In this document: piece by piece, positions 8,741-17,438 of the stretch | Position numbering within the stretch: the first letter of the stretch is position 1 | How the letters are laid out: every line of letters starts with the position of its first letter | Assembly (NCBI RefSeq): GCF_034555935.1 | Contig: NZ_JAYDCJ010000003.1 | Location: 1,550,001 to 1,614,000, forward strand | Reading direction: 5' to 3' | Source: Marinobacter qingdaonensis | GTDB taxonomy: Bacteria; Pseudomonadota; Gammaproteobacteria; Pseudomonadales; Oleiphilaceae | Length of the DNA stretch: 64,000 bases | Notes under the pieces: generated by a model | Database searches by the model: none | What the model was told of the DNA's origin: nothing | What the model saw: only the letters and a program-made list of their open reading frames with translations | Program-made: the position numbers and the translations under genes

Positions 8741-10660
8741 ATGCATAAACCCCATTCTTGGCGATTCTGGCTCCATCATCTTTTTCCTGTCGTACTGGCG
8801 CTCGTGGTGGCCGGCTGTGGCGGTTCTTCCTCGGATGAAGAACCACCGGCGCAGGCGCAGAGCGGTCAGGGCCAGGCCTGTGACAACCCGGGCAATGGCA
8901 ATCCGCCCCAATGTGAAGTGCCCCCGCCCGTATCCTGCACCGCCGAACCACCGGTGGTGGGTGGCACCAGCTACCCGGTCACACTGACCTCGGCCAGTGG
9001 CGAGACCATCGCGTTCCAGGTGCTCGAGCCGCTTGGGACCATCGACTGCGGCCAGGGCCACCCGCTGGTGCTGCACGGCCACGGTTTTGGTGGCTCGCGC
9101 ACCACCGAGGGCTTCGAGAACTATCGCGAAGCGGGGTTTGCGGTGATCTCCATCGACCAGCGCGGTTTCGGCGAGAGTGGCGGTACCGTCCGGGTGATGG
9201 ACCCCGAGTTTGAAGGTGAGGACCTGATCCAGATCCTGGACTGGGCCGAAGCCAACCTGGATTACCTGCGCTACCGCAACGAGCCGGACTTGCCGGACGC
9301 GCTGAACCCGAACCTCGTGGCCGGTGCCATCGGCGGCAGCTACGGCGGCGGCTACCAGATCCTGCTGCACGGCCTGGACCCGGGTCGGCGCCTGGACGCC
9401 CTGGTGCCGGACATCACCTGGTTTGACCTGCGCTACAGCCTGAACCCGGGCAACGTCATCAAGACCGGCTGGGATCTGGTGCTGGTGGCGGGTGGCGAAG
9501 CGGGATCCACCGGCCAGGGCAACGGCGGTCTGGACCCGATCCTGCGTGAAACCCTGGCCCAGGGTGCCTCGCTCAATCGCTTCCCGGAGGCGGGGCAGGA
9601 CTTCGTCTACTACCACAGCCCGGCGTATCGCTGCCTGGGTGAGCCGGTCTCGGTGTCCGACACCCCGGACCTGGTGAGCTATCAGATCGATCCGCCCGCC
9701 TACGATGTGCCGCCAACGCCGTTCAAGGCTGTGGATGTGTTGCTGACCCAGGGCATGACCGACACCTTGTTCAACTTCAACGACGCCTGGCGCAACCTGG
9801 AGTGCCTGAAGGCCGCGGGCGGCGATGTGCGCCTGCTGACCCACCAGACCGGTCACGTGCTGCCGGCTGAGGCGCCGGACGAACTCCAGCCGGGTGAGTA
9901 TGTTGACCCCACCGCTGACCTGCTGGAACTGCCCGGGTTCCAGGGCGCGGCCGGCCAGTTTGCCTGCGGTGACATTTCCATCTCCGACGCCACCCTGAAC
10001 TGGCTCGAACACCACCTTCTGGAACGGCCCCTGGCGGCTTACTTCGAGGGTACCGACGCTGAGGTCTGCCTGTCCCTGGCCGACGGGGAGTCGGTGCGGG
10101 TGCCCATGGACAGCTTCCCGGCGCCGGCACTGAATGGTGGGGTGCTCCAGGGCGACAACGTGGTCGACGTTGCGGTCGAAACCGACACGCCGGTCGCCTC
10201 CGGTTACGAAGCCGTGGCCACCGCTACCCAGCCGCCGGCGGCACTGCTGCTGGGCCAGGCCGGTGACAGCGGGCTCACCCTCGGGGGTATCCCCACGGCC
10301 AAGTTGACCGTGTCAGACCTGGCGGGCAATGTGGCCTGCGCGGTCGAACTGGATCCCTACGCGCCCGGCTGCGATCCGATCGTGTTTGTCGGTCTCGGCA
10401 AACGTGCGGCTGGCGAGAGCCGCTGGCAACTGATCGATGATCAGATCAAACCGGTGCGCGGGCTGCAGGATCAGGCCGTCGTTGAGCTGGTCGGGGTGGC
10501 AGAAGCCCTGGCGCCGGGCGATGAACTCGCCCTGCTGGTGTACGGTTTCCATCCGCAGTTCCCGGCCAGCTGGTCACGGGATGCGCTGGTGCCTTTCGTG
10601 AACATTGTCGGCTCGGTGCAGGTGCCGGTGCTGGCAGGCAATTTGGTTCAGCCCATGTGA
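8741..10660 (+). CDS. secreted lipoprotein alpha/beta hydrolase (CocE/S15-like)
   Basis: The 639-residue protein starts at the ATG at 8741, after an AACAAGGACAAC region. It has a lipoprotein signal (VVAGC, Cys26) followed by a Pro/Gln-rich linker. The hydrolase core has the HGHGFGG oxyanion segment near residue 112, IDQRGFGESGG near 138 and the nucleophile elbow GGSYGGG with Ser200. A later TDTLFNF stretch and GHVLP probably supply the acid and His. This pattern resembles X-Pro dipeptidyl peptidase/CocE hydrolases. The last 180 residues form a separate beta-rich domain. It should act on the outer membrane or in the periplasm on an ester or amide; substrate unknown. Confidence 0.7.
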   Translation: MHKPHSWRFWLHHLFPVVLALVVAGCGGSSSDEEPPAQAQSGQGQACDNPGNGNPPQCEVPPPVSCTAEPPVVGGTSYPVTLTSASGETIAFQVLEPLGTIDCGQGHPLVLHGHGFGGSRTTEGFENYREAGFAVISIDQRGFGESGGTVRVMDPEFEGEDLIQILDWAEANLDYLRYRNEPDLPDALNPNLVAGAIGGSYGGGYQILLHGLDPGRRLDALVPDITWFDLRYSLNPGNVIKTGWDLVLVAGGEAGSTGQGNGGLDPILRETLAQGASLNRFPEAGQDFVYYHSPAYRCLGEPVSVSDTPDLVSYQIDPPAYDVPPTPFKAVDVLLTQGMTDTLFNFNDAWRNLECLKAAGGDVRLLTHQTGHVLPAEAPDELQPGEYVDPTADLLELPGFQGAAGQFACGDISISDATLNWLEHHLLERPLAAYFEGTDAEVCLSLADGESVRVPMDSFPAPALNGGVLQGDNVVDVAVETDTPVASGYEAVATATQPPAALLLGQAGDSGLTLGGIPTAKLTVSDLAGNVACAVELDPYAPGCDPIVFVGLGKRAAGESRWQLIDDQIKPVRGLQDQAVVELVGVAEALAPGDELALLVYGFHPQFPASWSRDALVPFVNIVGSVQVPVLAGNLVQPM

Positions 10661-10670
10661 TGACCAATGC

Positions 10671-10698
10671 GAAGCCGGAAGGGACCCCTTCCGGCTTC
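10671..10698 (+). terminator. hairpin after the hydrolase gene
   Basis: A near-perfect 28-base inverted repeat (GAAGCCGGAAGG and its complement) starts 10 bases after the stop codon. There is no T-run, so it may be a weak terminator or an mRNA 3' stabiliser. Confidence 0.55.
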
Positions 10699-10787
10699 GC
10701 CATGTCTGGTTCGCTTTCCATTTCCTTAAGGCTCAGCGAGTGTGATCAACACTTGGTGGGCCAAGTCCGTTTCCCGGGTGGTCAATC

Positions 10788-11948
10788 ATGAGTGACTACA
10801 ACATCAACGGCCTGGCCATTCCCTTGTTTCTTATCCTGATGCTGGTGGAGTATGGCGTGCTGCGACTCCAGGGCCGGCGCCTGCATCGCTTCAACGACAG
10901 CGTGAACAGCCTGTCCATGGGGCTGCTCCTGCTCATCTCCGACGCTCTGCTGAAAGCCTACACCTTTGCCGTGTTTATCTGGCTGTGGCAGCACCACCGG
11001 CTGCTGGACTTCCCGGTGGAGAGCCCGGTCACCTGGCTGGTGTTCTTTCTCGGGGTGGATTTCTGCTACTACTGGTTTCACCGGGTTGCCCACCAAGTGA
11101 ACATCCTGTGGGGTGCCCACGTGGGCCATCACCAGGGCGAGGAGTACAACTTCACCACCGCCCTGCGCCAGAGTGCGTTCCAGTACGCGTTTTCCTGGGT
11201 GTTCTATTTGCCGCTGGCGGTGTTGGGCTGCCCGCCGGTGGTGTTCGTGGTGCAGTTCGTCGTGCTCAAGATGTACCAGTTCTGGCTGCACACCCAAGCC
11301 ATTAACCGGATCCCGCTGATTGAAGGGGTGATGTCCACCCCCTCAAGCCACCGGGTGCATCACGCCAAAAACCCGATCTACATCGACCGTAACTACGGCG
11401 GCACCCTGGTGATCTGGGACCGCCTGTTCGGCACCTGGCAGCCGGAGCTGCCGGAACAGCCCTGCCACTACGGGACAACCCGCCCGCTCGATACCCTCAA
11501 CCCGGTGCGGGCCAACCTGCAGCACTGGGCGATGCTGGCCCGGGACACCGTGACGACGGCGCGTTGGCAGGACAAGTTGTCGCTCTGGTTTCGGCCCACC
11601 GGATGGCGGCCGGCCGATTGCCTGGCGCTGGACGCCGGCGATCCCGGCATGCAACGCACCGGCTGTGCCGATCGGCCCAAGTACGACCCCGAGACCACCC
11701 GCGGCAAGAAGATCTACGTTGGCTGCTCCATGATGCTGACGTTTGCAATCTGTACGGTGTTCATCTTCCTGTCGCCGCAACTACCGGCCTGGCAGGTCGC
11801 CACCGGAACCCTCCTGGTGGTCGCCGGGCTGGTGGTCGCCGGTGACCTGCTGGAGAATCGCACCCGGTTCCGTTGGCTGGAACTGGTCCGGATCCCGCTC
11901 ATGCTCTGGTTTGCCGTCAGCCTCTGGGGAGCGATCGCCGCTGGCTGA
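10788..11948 (+). CDS. sterol desaturase/fatty acid hydroxylase family membrane protein
   Basis: A 386-residue integral membrane protein with the eight-histidine di-iron signature: HRVAH at 98-102, HVGHH at 111-115, His168 and HRVHH at 188-192, between hydrophobic helices. This family uses O2 and an electron donor to hydroxylate or desaturate lipids; alkylglycerol monooxygenase and sterol oxidases belong to it. The C-terminal 120 residues contain a soluble stretch and three further hydrophobic helices, as in alkylglycerol monooxygenase-like bacterial proteins. A GGGTGG stretch lies upstream of the ATG. The substrate is unknown. A second family member lies at 25186-25941. Confidence 0.82.
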   Translation: MSDYNINGLAIPLFLILMLVEYGVLRLQGRRLHRFNDSVNSLSMGLLLLISDALLKAYTFAVFIWLWQHHRLLDFPVESPVTWLVFFLGVDFCYYWFHRVAHQVNILWGAHVGHHQGEEYNFTTALRQSAFQYAFSWVFYLPLAVLGCPPVVFVVQFVVLKMYQFWLHTQAINRIPLIEGVMSTPSSHRVHHAKNPIYIDRNYGGTLVIWDRLFGTWQPELPEQPCHYGTTRPLDTLNPVRANLQHWAMLARDTVTTARWQDKLSLWFRPTGWRPADCLALDAGDPGMQRTGCADRPKYDPETTRGKKIYVGCSMMLTFAICTVFIFLSPQLPAWQVATGTLLVVAGLVVAGDLLENRTRFRWLELVRIPLMLWFAVSLWGAIAAG

Positions 11949-12037
11949 TGGTCGATGGGGGCGTGCATTCAGCCATCCCTTTTGGCGGGAATGGACGATA
12001 ATGGAAGGACACGCTTCACAGTTGGGGAGGTGTCACC

Positions 12038-12478
12038 ATGGACCAGGAAGGGCCCTGTCTTGTCGTTGCCTGCGATGGCTCGGATCAGTCACTGAAGGCG
12101 GTGAAACTCGCGGCCAGGCTGGCGGAAGCCACCGGCCAGCCATTGAAGCTGCTGGCCATTTACCCCTACGCCAAATCCTCCAGCCTGGTCGTTGCCGGGG
12201 TGGAGCGGGGGACAATCGATGCCGAACGGGCCAGGTACGGGCGTGAGGTGTTCGACTCCGCCATTCCCGCCCTGGGTGGCCTGATTGATTCGCCCGAGGA
12301 AATTCTCTTGAACGGCGATCCTGCCCACGAAATCCTCGAATACATGCACGCCCACCCGGACGCCCACATGGTGCTCGGCCGCCGCGGTTACTCGATGGTC
12401 CGCAGTCTGCTGCTGGGCAGCGTCAGCGAGAAAGTGGTCAGGCACGCAACCGGCCCGGTGACGGTGGTGGGTGGCTAG
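12038..12478 (+). CDS. universal stress protein (UspA family)
   Basis: The 146-residue single-domain protein starts after a clear GGGGAGGTG ribosome-binding site. It has the UspA-fold beginning (LVVACDGSDQSLKAVKLAARLA) and the C-terminal nucleotide-binding motif G-R-R-G-x9-GSVSEKVVRHATGPVTVV. Such proteins bind ATP and protect cells in stress or growth arrest; the partner here is unknown. Its stop codon overlaps the end of the convergent ABC ATPase gene by four bases. Confidence 0.88.
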   Translation: MDQEGPCLVVACDGSDQSLKAVKLAARLAEATGQPLKLLAIYPYAKSSSLVVAGVERGTIDAERARYGREVFDSAIPALGGLIDSPEEILLNGDPAHEILEYMHAHPDAHMVLGRRGYSMVRSLLLGSVSEKVVRHATGPVTVVGG

Positions 12479-13296
12479 GCCGCCTGCCGTCCCTCATCGC
12501 GCATCAGCCGTCGAATGTGCAGCTCCAATCGTCGATAGTCGTCGGATTGCAGGAAGGCTTCGCGATCACCTGGCGGTAAGGCGGCTTTGAAGCCGGTGCC
12601 GATGGTTTCCTTCAGTCGCCCCGGATGGCGGGACAGAAAAAACACGGTGTCGCCCAGATACAGTGCTTCCTCGATGTCGTGGGACACCACCAGCACGGTG
12701 GTGCGTTCCTTGCGTACCACGTCAAGCAGCAGGTCCTGCATCTGCCACCGGGTCTCCGGGTCCAGTGCTCCAAAGGGTTCGTCCATCAGCAGCAGTTCGG
12801 GGTAGTTGGCGAGGGTGCGTGCGATGGCAACGCGCTGGCGCATACCGCCGGAGAGTTGATGCGGGTAGGCCTCGGCGAATTTCTCCAGCCCGACCGCACG
12901 GATGAAGTAATCAACGGTGCCTTCGTTCAGGGCATTGCGATCCCCGTTGATTTTCAGGCCGTAGGCGACGTTCTCCCGAACGGACAGCCACGGAAACGAG
13001 GTGTAGTCCTGGAACACCATGCCCCGGTCCCGTCCGGGCTGGTCCACGATGCGATCGTTCAGGCGGATGCTGCCGGCCGAGGGCTGCTCCAGGCCCGCCA
13101 CCATGCGCAGCAGGGTGGACTTGCCGCAGCCGGAGGGGCCGAGTAATACACCGACCTTGCCGGCCGGCAGCGACAGGGCTATGTCGTCCAATGCCTGCAC
13201 CGTGCGTCCGCGGGACTGGAACTCCTTGCTGACCCCCTTGACCGAGAGGCCGGCTTTCAGGGTGGCCTTGTTGGCCGGGGAGCTAGTGGAAGACAT
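12475..13296 (-). CDS. ABC transporter ATP-binding protein, nitrate/sulfonate/taurine type
   Basis: A 273-residue ATPase with Walker A GPSGCGKST at 53-61, Q-loop (MVFQDYTSFPWLSV), signature LSGGMRQR at 148-155, Walker B LLLMDEP at 168-174 and a switch His (VVSHDIEEAL). The sequence fits the SsuB/TauB/NrtD group that powers import of small organic anions or nitrogen compounds. It is the last of five co-oriented genes downstream of the sigma-54 promoter at 17236-17251, and would work with the permease at 14393 and the binding protein at 13323. Confidence 0.88.
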   Translation of the reverse strand: MSSTSSPANKATLKAGLSVKGVSKEFQSRGRTVQALDDIALSLPAGKVGVLLGPSGCGKSTLLRMVAGLEQPSAGSIRLNDRIVDQPGRDRGMVFQDYTSFPWLSVRENVAYGLKINGDRNALNEGTVDYFIRAVGLEKFAEAYPHQLSGGMRQRVAIARTLANYPELLLMDEPFGALDPETRWQMQDLLLDVVRKERTTVLVVSHDIEEALYLGDTVFFLSRHPGRLKETIGTGFKAALPPGDREAFLQSDDYRRLELHIRRLMRDEGRQAA

Positions 13297-13322
13297 TGGA
13301 CTTCTCCATCAAATTTCAGGGT

Positions 13323-14345
13323 TTACAGGATGGTTTTCAGCGGGGCCATATCAACACCCGATTCCATGGGATGGCGGTCGTCCACCAGACCGAATTTGAG
13401 CCACCAGTCGGTGACCGTTTCCCAGTGGTCGGTGATCTGGCCGTTGGGAAGCCCCAGGGGCAGCTCACCAGGCATCAGCCCCATGTACTTCGCAGCCTCG
13501 GCTTTATCGAAGATCCAGATCCCGCCCTTGTAGATCTCGCCGTCGGTACCCAGAACCTTTTCAACGTCTGCGATCGGGAAGTTAAGGCCCCGGGCGATGA
13601 TCTGGTTTGCCTCGGTAGGGTTGGCTTTCCAGAAATCCACGGCGTCGAAATAGGCCTGCATGACTTTGGCGGCGGCCTCCGGTTTTTCCTTGAGAAAGGC
13701 GTCGCTCATGTACATGGCGTCACCCAACAGCGCGGTTTCGATCCAGCCCGGTTCCTCGGAGGTGGCAGCAACGGTGGCGTCGGGCAGCGCAGCCAGGGCC
13801 TGGGAGCCGAACGGTTCCCAGAATTCGGCGGCAGCGACATTGCCACCGACCAGGGCGCCGACGGCGTCGTCCATGATCAGGTTGGTGAATTGAACTTCGT
13901 CGATGCCAACCCCGTTAGCCTCCAGCCATTTGCCCATGAAGATCTGGGTCAGGCCACCCTCGAGCACGGCCACGGACTTGCCCTTCAGGTCCTCGGCAGA
14001 CTCGATGCCCGGCGCCAGTACGATTTTGTCGGTGCCATAGGAGGGATTGGTGTAGGTCACCATCTTCACCGGTACGCCCTTATCGGCGGCAATCGGCGCG
14101 TATTCCGCCGTGCTGGAAGTAACGTCCAGCGCGTCCGCCGACATCAGGCCGAAGCTTTCGTAGGGGTCTTCAATGATGGCGATCTCAAGTTCCAGGTCCG
14201 GTGCCAGGTTCTTTTCCTGCGCGATGAACCAGAACCCGTAACCGGGCCAGGAAAACAGGGACAGGCGCACTTTTTCCGCGGAGAGCGCGCTGGTGGACAG
14301 CGCCGTTAGCAGCAGCACTGAGAGACAACGTCTAAGCCAGTTCAT
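13323..14345 (-). CDS. ABC transporter periplasmic substrate-binding protein
   Basis: The 340-residue protein starts at the ATG at 14345 and has a Sec signal peptide (about residues 1-23, ending TSALSA). The mature part resembles NMT1/SsuA/TauA-type binding proteins (KVRLSLFSWPGYGFWFIAQE, later DLKGKSVAVLEGG, and FWEPFGSQAL in the second lobe). Longer reading frames upstream run through the permease gene and are rejected. It would deliver a small, probably nitrogen-containing ligand to the neighbouring permease. The ligand cannot be told from sequence; aromatic residues near the start of the mature protein may line the pocket. Confidence 0.85.
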   Translation of the reverse strand: MNWLRRCLSVLLLTALSTSALSAEKVRLSLFSWPGYGFWFIAQEKNLAPDLELEIAIIEDPYESFGLMSADALDVTSSTAEYAPIAADKGVPVKMVTYTNPSYGTDKIVLAPGIESAEDLKGKSVAVLEGGLTQIFMGKWLEANGVGIDEVQFTNLIMDDAVGALVGGNVAAAEFWEPFGSQALAALPDATVAATSEEPGWIETALLGDAMYMSDAFLKEKPEAAAKVMQAYFDAVDFWKANPTEANQIIARGLNFPIADVEKVLGTDGEIYKGGIWIFDKAEAAKYMGLMPGELPLGLPNGQITDHWETVTDWWLKFGLVDDRHPMESGVDMAPLKTIL

Positions 14346-14392
14346 GGTGTTTACCTCTGGGGTTGGGGAGCAGAAACGACTGGGCGTGGTCA

Positions 14393-15271
14393 TCAGGAAT
14401 GACCTCGGCCAAGGTAGGGAAAGCAGGTGCGATAGAGCAGTCTGAACAGCACGTCGAAAAGCAGGCCGAGCACGCCGATGGTGACAATGCCGGCCATGAT
14501 GTCGTCTACGTGCACGAACCGTTTTGCCCGCATCATCATGGCGCCGATGCCGTCGGTGGCCGCGACAATCTCGGCGATCACCAGATAGGTCCAGCTCACG
14601 GCCAGCATCTGGCGGCAGGTATCGACATAGCCCGGCAGGGAATGGCGGAACACCACGGTCCAGAGGGTGGTGCGTCGGCCACCGCCCAGGGTCTTGGCGG
14701 TCTCGATCAACACTTTTGGGGTCTGCCGGGTGACATCGGCGAGCATGATGACCAGGAAGAACACCACGCCCATCAGCAACAGGGTGATTTTCTGGGTGTC
14801 GCCCGTGCCCAGCCACATCAGCAGTAAGGGAATGAAGGCGGGGGCGGGCAGGTACCGCCAGGCACCCAGAAGCGGGTTGAGTACCCCATCCACCCGCGCA
14901 AATGAGCCCATCAACAGGCCGATCGGCAGCGCAAGCAGGACCGCAATGGCAAAGCTGAGCACGATGCGGGTCACGCTGGGCAGGACGTCGCTGAGGAAAT
15001 TCTTTTCAGCAAACAGTTCCCAAAGCGAGCCGAACACCGCGGCGGGTCCGGGATAGAGTCGGTCCGGAGCCAATTCCATCTGCGAGGTGATCTGCCACAG
15101 CAGGAAAAAGCCGAACCAGCCCAGGCTGCCGAGCAACAGGCGTTGGCCGCCCTTAAGGGTCTGGTTGAAATCGAACCAGCGCCGGGGGCTTCGTCGAGTG
15201 CGCGAATTGTCGGCCGTTGCCGGTGCCAGTCGGGCCTGGCTGGTTGCCTGTTCCGAGAGTCGGGCGGTCAT
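14393..15271 (-). CDS. ABC transporter permease, nitrate/sulfonate/taurine type
   Basis: A 292-residue inner-membrane protein with a basic cytoplasmic leader and six hydrophobic helices. The EAA-type loop (ETAKTLGGGRRTTLWTVVFRHSLPGYV) contacts the ATPase. The ATG at 15271 is preferred because GAGGTG lies six bases before it; a GTG three codons upstream is possible. It follows the desaturase gene closely (stop at 15282), which argues for translational coupling, and belongs to the SsuC/TauC group. Confidence 0.86.
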   Translation of the reverse strand: MTARLSEQATSQARLAPATADNSRTRRSPRRWFDFNQTLKGGQRLLLGSLGWFGFFLLWQITSQMELAPDRLYPGPAAVFGSLWELFAEKNFLSDVLPSVTRIVLSFAIAVLLALPIGLLMGSFARVDGVLNPLLGAWRYLPAPAFIPLLLMWLGTGDTQKITLLLMGVVFFLVIMLADVTRQTPKVLIETAKTLGGGRRTTLWTVVFRHSLPGYVDTCRQMLAVSWTYLVIAEIVAATDGIGAMMMRAKRFVHVDDIMAGIVTIGVLGLLFDVLFRLLYRTCFPYLGRGHS

Positions 15272-15281
15272 GGGCGTCACC

Positions 15282-16298
15282 TCAGAAAGCCGTCAGGAAG
15301 CTGAGGCCATAAACCGGTACGGCCGTGCCCTCCCGCAGGGCCTCGGGTACTTCCACCTGGCCGTAGGTCTCGGCGTAAATGCCGGCGATGCGGTTGCGGT
15401 GGTAGCTCTTTAGCTGGCCCTTGAGTCCGACCGTGCGGGTGAAGTGGTCGCCGTAGAGTTCCCGGTGCAGGGCAGGGAGCTTGTACCAGGGCATGGTGGG
15501 CTTGGTGTGATGGGCATTGTGGTAGCAGAAGTTCAGGATCAGCAGATTCAGCACCGGCCAGCGGCGTGAGATCAGGTTGCTGTAGGTGTTGTTCTCCTCG
15601 TACTCCCGATTGCCTTTGTGGGGCAGCTCGGCGTCGGGATCGTTCAGGTTCACCACAATCTCGTAGTTGTGCTGGTAGGCATCGAAGAAACGCAACACCA
15701 TGAGCATCAGGGTGTAGGCGAGGGCGTACAGCAGCACGGCCTTCAGGCTCCAGGCAGCGAGGGCAATCAGGGCGGTGACCCGGGCCGCCGCGATCAGCAG
15801 AGTCCGCTGCTTCAATGCGCCCTTGCCGATGCGGGTGAAGGGCGCGATGACCAGCATCCCGTGCATGAGCAGGTCGACCGCCGGGATATGGCACCACTCC
15901 AGCGCGAACACCAGTTTCTCGGTGTTCGGATGGGCCTTGAGCCAGGCGCGGTAGTCAAAGGAAATCGGGTCGGCGTTATCCACATGATGACGCATGTGCT
16001 TGTAGCGCAGGTCTTCGTAGGTGCCGTAGCTGCCTCCGGTAATCCAGTTCAGCAGCTTGCCCAGGCGGGTGTTGAGTTCGGTTTTCTTGAAGAGGGCGTT
16101 GTGGGCGCAGTCGTGCACCAGGTAGGCAGCGATGATCATTCCGTGGGCGCAGGCGATGACCCCCAGCGCGGGCAACACCAGGCCCGATTGTGCCATCAGC
16201 AGCCAGCCGCCGACGTAAGTGGCGAGGATGTAGCTGAGGACCAGTATGAGAGGCCACACCCCATCGGTATGGCGGAAGTGTTGCGCAATCTTGAACAT
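15282..16298 (-). CDS. membrane fatty-acid-desaturase-family protein in an ABC transporter operon
   Basis: A 338-residue integral membrane protein with the desaturase histidine boxes HDCAH, HMRHH and HNAHH (the last preceded by NFCY), which bind a di-iron centre. The ATG at 16298 follows a GGAGAG ribosome-binding site. Members of this superfamily desaturate or hydroxylate fatty acyl chains, alkanes or other hydrophobic molecules. The position here is unusual: it lies between a TIM-barrel gene and the permease of an ABC importer, in one unit with a sigma-54 promoter. That suggests it oxidises the imported nitrogen-containing compound or modifies a membrane lipid during nitrogen limitation (inference). 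Confidence 0.83.
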   Translation of the reverse strand: MFKIAQHFRHTDGVWPLILVLSYILATYVGGWLLMAQSGLVLPALGVIACAHGMIIAAYLVHDCAHNALFKKTELNTRLGKLLNWITGGSYGTYEDLRYKHMRHHVDNADPISFDYRAWLKAHPNTEKLVFALEWCHIPAVDLLMHGMLVIAPFTRIGKGALKQRTLLIAAARVTALIALAAWSLKAVLLYALAYTLMLMVLRFFDAYQHNYEIVVNLNDPDAELPHKGNREYEENNTYSNLISRRWPVLNLLILNFCYHNAHHTKPTMPWYKLPALHRELYGDHFTRTVGLKGQLKSYHRNRIAGIYAETYGQVEVPEALREGTAVPVYGLSFLTAF

Positions 16299-16320
16299 GG
16301 TGGCTTCTCTCCGTGAAGGG

Positions 16321-17193
16321 TCAGGCAATTTTCTGGGCTTGCGTGCGGGCGGCCTGCCATCGCTGGAAATGGGCAAGCTCCTCGTCGCCAATCCATCGAT
16401 TGAGCGACCACAGATCCGCAATGGGCGCCTGGGTGAACGGCAGCAGGTGCAGATAGCCGTCGGTGCCGAACTCCGGGGTCATCGTTGTGTACGCCAGGCC
16501 CCGTTCCTGCTGCGCGCGCCACACTGCTTCCCAGCATGACTGGTGCGAGGCCAGTGCCTCCGCGTACTCGGGCGCGGCCGGGTGTGGCACCTGGGGGCCC
16601 TGGTCATAACCAACCCGGGAGTGGATGTGCCGGGCTTGCTGGGCGGCGCGCTCGATGCTGTCCCATTCGATGTGCGGCAGTCGTTCGCAGACAACCGCCC
16701 AATGGCTGAAATCACAGGTGATGTCGATGTCGGGCAGGCGCTCGAGGATCGCCACGGTGTTCCACGGGCTGAAAAAGCTGCGGCCCCGGTGGGTTTCAAA
16801 GCTGACCGGGATCGACAGCCGGTCCGCGATGTTCTGGGCCTCGGAGAAGAACCGGACCGAGTCGTCGATTGGCCAGGCGTCACAACCGCCCATGACATTG
16901 ACGAAGTCGGGGGTAATTCCGACCTTGCGGGCCGACAGCAGCTTGGCCTCGAAATCCTGCAGGTGCTCGTCGATGCTGGCATCGCGTCTGGGCACGTAGC
17001 TGCCTGCGGTGCAGACCTCCTGAATCCACAGCAGTTGGTTGTCTGAAAGTGCCTGGCCGAATGCCCGGGCATCCTCAGGGGTTTCCGGCACAGGCGCCTC
17101 GATGCCGTCGAAATCCGCCTCGATTACCTGGCTGATGGCTTCCTGCAGGGCACCTTCATGGCCCCAGAGGGTTTTGAATCGTTTCAGTTGCAC
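16321..17193 (-). CDS. TIM-barrel protein, sugar phosphate isomerase/epimerase (AP endonuclease 2) family
   Basis: A 290-residue protein starting at the GTG at 17193, preceded by GGGAG. An ATG 12 codons upstream (17229) would lie before the predicted sigma-54 transcription start near 17224, which favours the GTG. It has the xylose-isomerase-like barrel pattern with metal-ligand stretches such as the DFVNVMGG segment, FETHRGRSF, ITCDFSHW and ARHIHSRVGYDQG, and a late MTPEFGTDGY. It should catalyse an isomerisation, epimerisation or dehydration in the cytoplasm. It is the first gene of the ABC/desaturase unit, so it probably acts on the imported compound or its product. Substrate unknown. Confidence 0.78.
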   Translation of the reverse strand: MQLKRFKTLWGHEGALQEAISQVIEADFDGIEAPVPETPEDARAFGQALSDNQLLWIQEVCTAGSYVPRRDASIDEHLQDFEAKLLSARKVGITPDFVNVMGGCDAWPIDDSVRFFSEAQNIADRLSIPVSFETHRGRSFFSPWNTVAILERLPDIDITCDFSHWAVVCERLPHIEWDSIERAAQQARHIHSRVGYDQGPQVPHPAAPEYAEALASHQSCWEAVWRAQQERGLAYTTMTPEFGTDGYLHLLPFTQAPIADLWSLNRWIGDEELAHFQRWQAARTQAQKIA

Positions 17194-17235
17194 AGTTAAC
17201 TCCCGTTCCTTGCTGATGCGATATGACATCGGCTT

Positions 17236-17251
17236 TGCAACCGCTGTGCCA
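17236..17251 (-). promoter_or_regulatory. sigma-54 promoter of the TIM-barrel/desaturase/ABC unit
   Basis: The minus strand reads TGGCACAGCGGTTGCA, an exact fit to TGGCAC(A/G)-N4-TTGCA with GG-N10-GC spacing. Transcription would start near 17224, about 31 bases before the GTG start of the TIM-barrel gene. Confidence 0.8.
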
Positions 17252-17274
17252 TAAGGCTGAAAGGGCTTTAAATA

Positions 17275-17290
17275 TACAGGCTGGCATGTA
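17275..17290. promoter_or_regulatory. TetR/AcrR-like palindrome, copy A
   Basis: TACAGGC-TG-GCATGTA is an imperfect palindrome centred about 58 bases upstream of the predicted start of the TIM-barrel/ABC unit. It shares GCTGGCATGTAA with a fuller palindrome at 31562-31577 in front of glnT. It resembles AcrR-type operators (TACATACAT...ATGTATGTA). Confidence 0.5.
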
Positions 17291-17349
17291 AATAAAGGCG
17301 GATAAACATCGGCCCGGGGACCGCTTTTTTGTTTATCGATGGTGCAGCC

Positions 17350-17364
17350 GCACACCGACTGTGC
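17350..17364. promoter_or_regulatory. candidate NtrC enhancer site
   Basis: GCACACCGACTGTGC has two five-base arms in perfect dyad symmetry (GCACA/TGTGC) and the spacing of NtrC sites (GCAC-N7-GTGC). It lies about 130 bases upstream of the sigma-54 transcription start predicted near 17224. Confidence 0.5.
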
Positions 17365-17438
17365 AGGCTTCCGGTCTGGTCCGTCTGTCGGAATGTCACG
17401 TAGTGCAGGTAATTCCCTGTATCGCCAATGAGGAACCC

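Noticed and set aside
14346..14816. N-terminal extension of the first ABC binding protein
   Set aside because: It runs antiframe through the permease gene; the ATG at 14345 begins a proper signal peptide.
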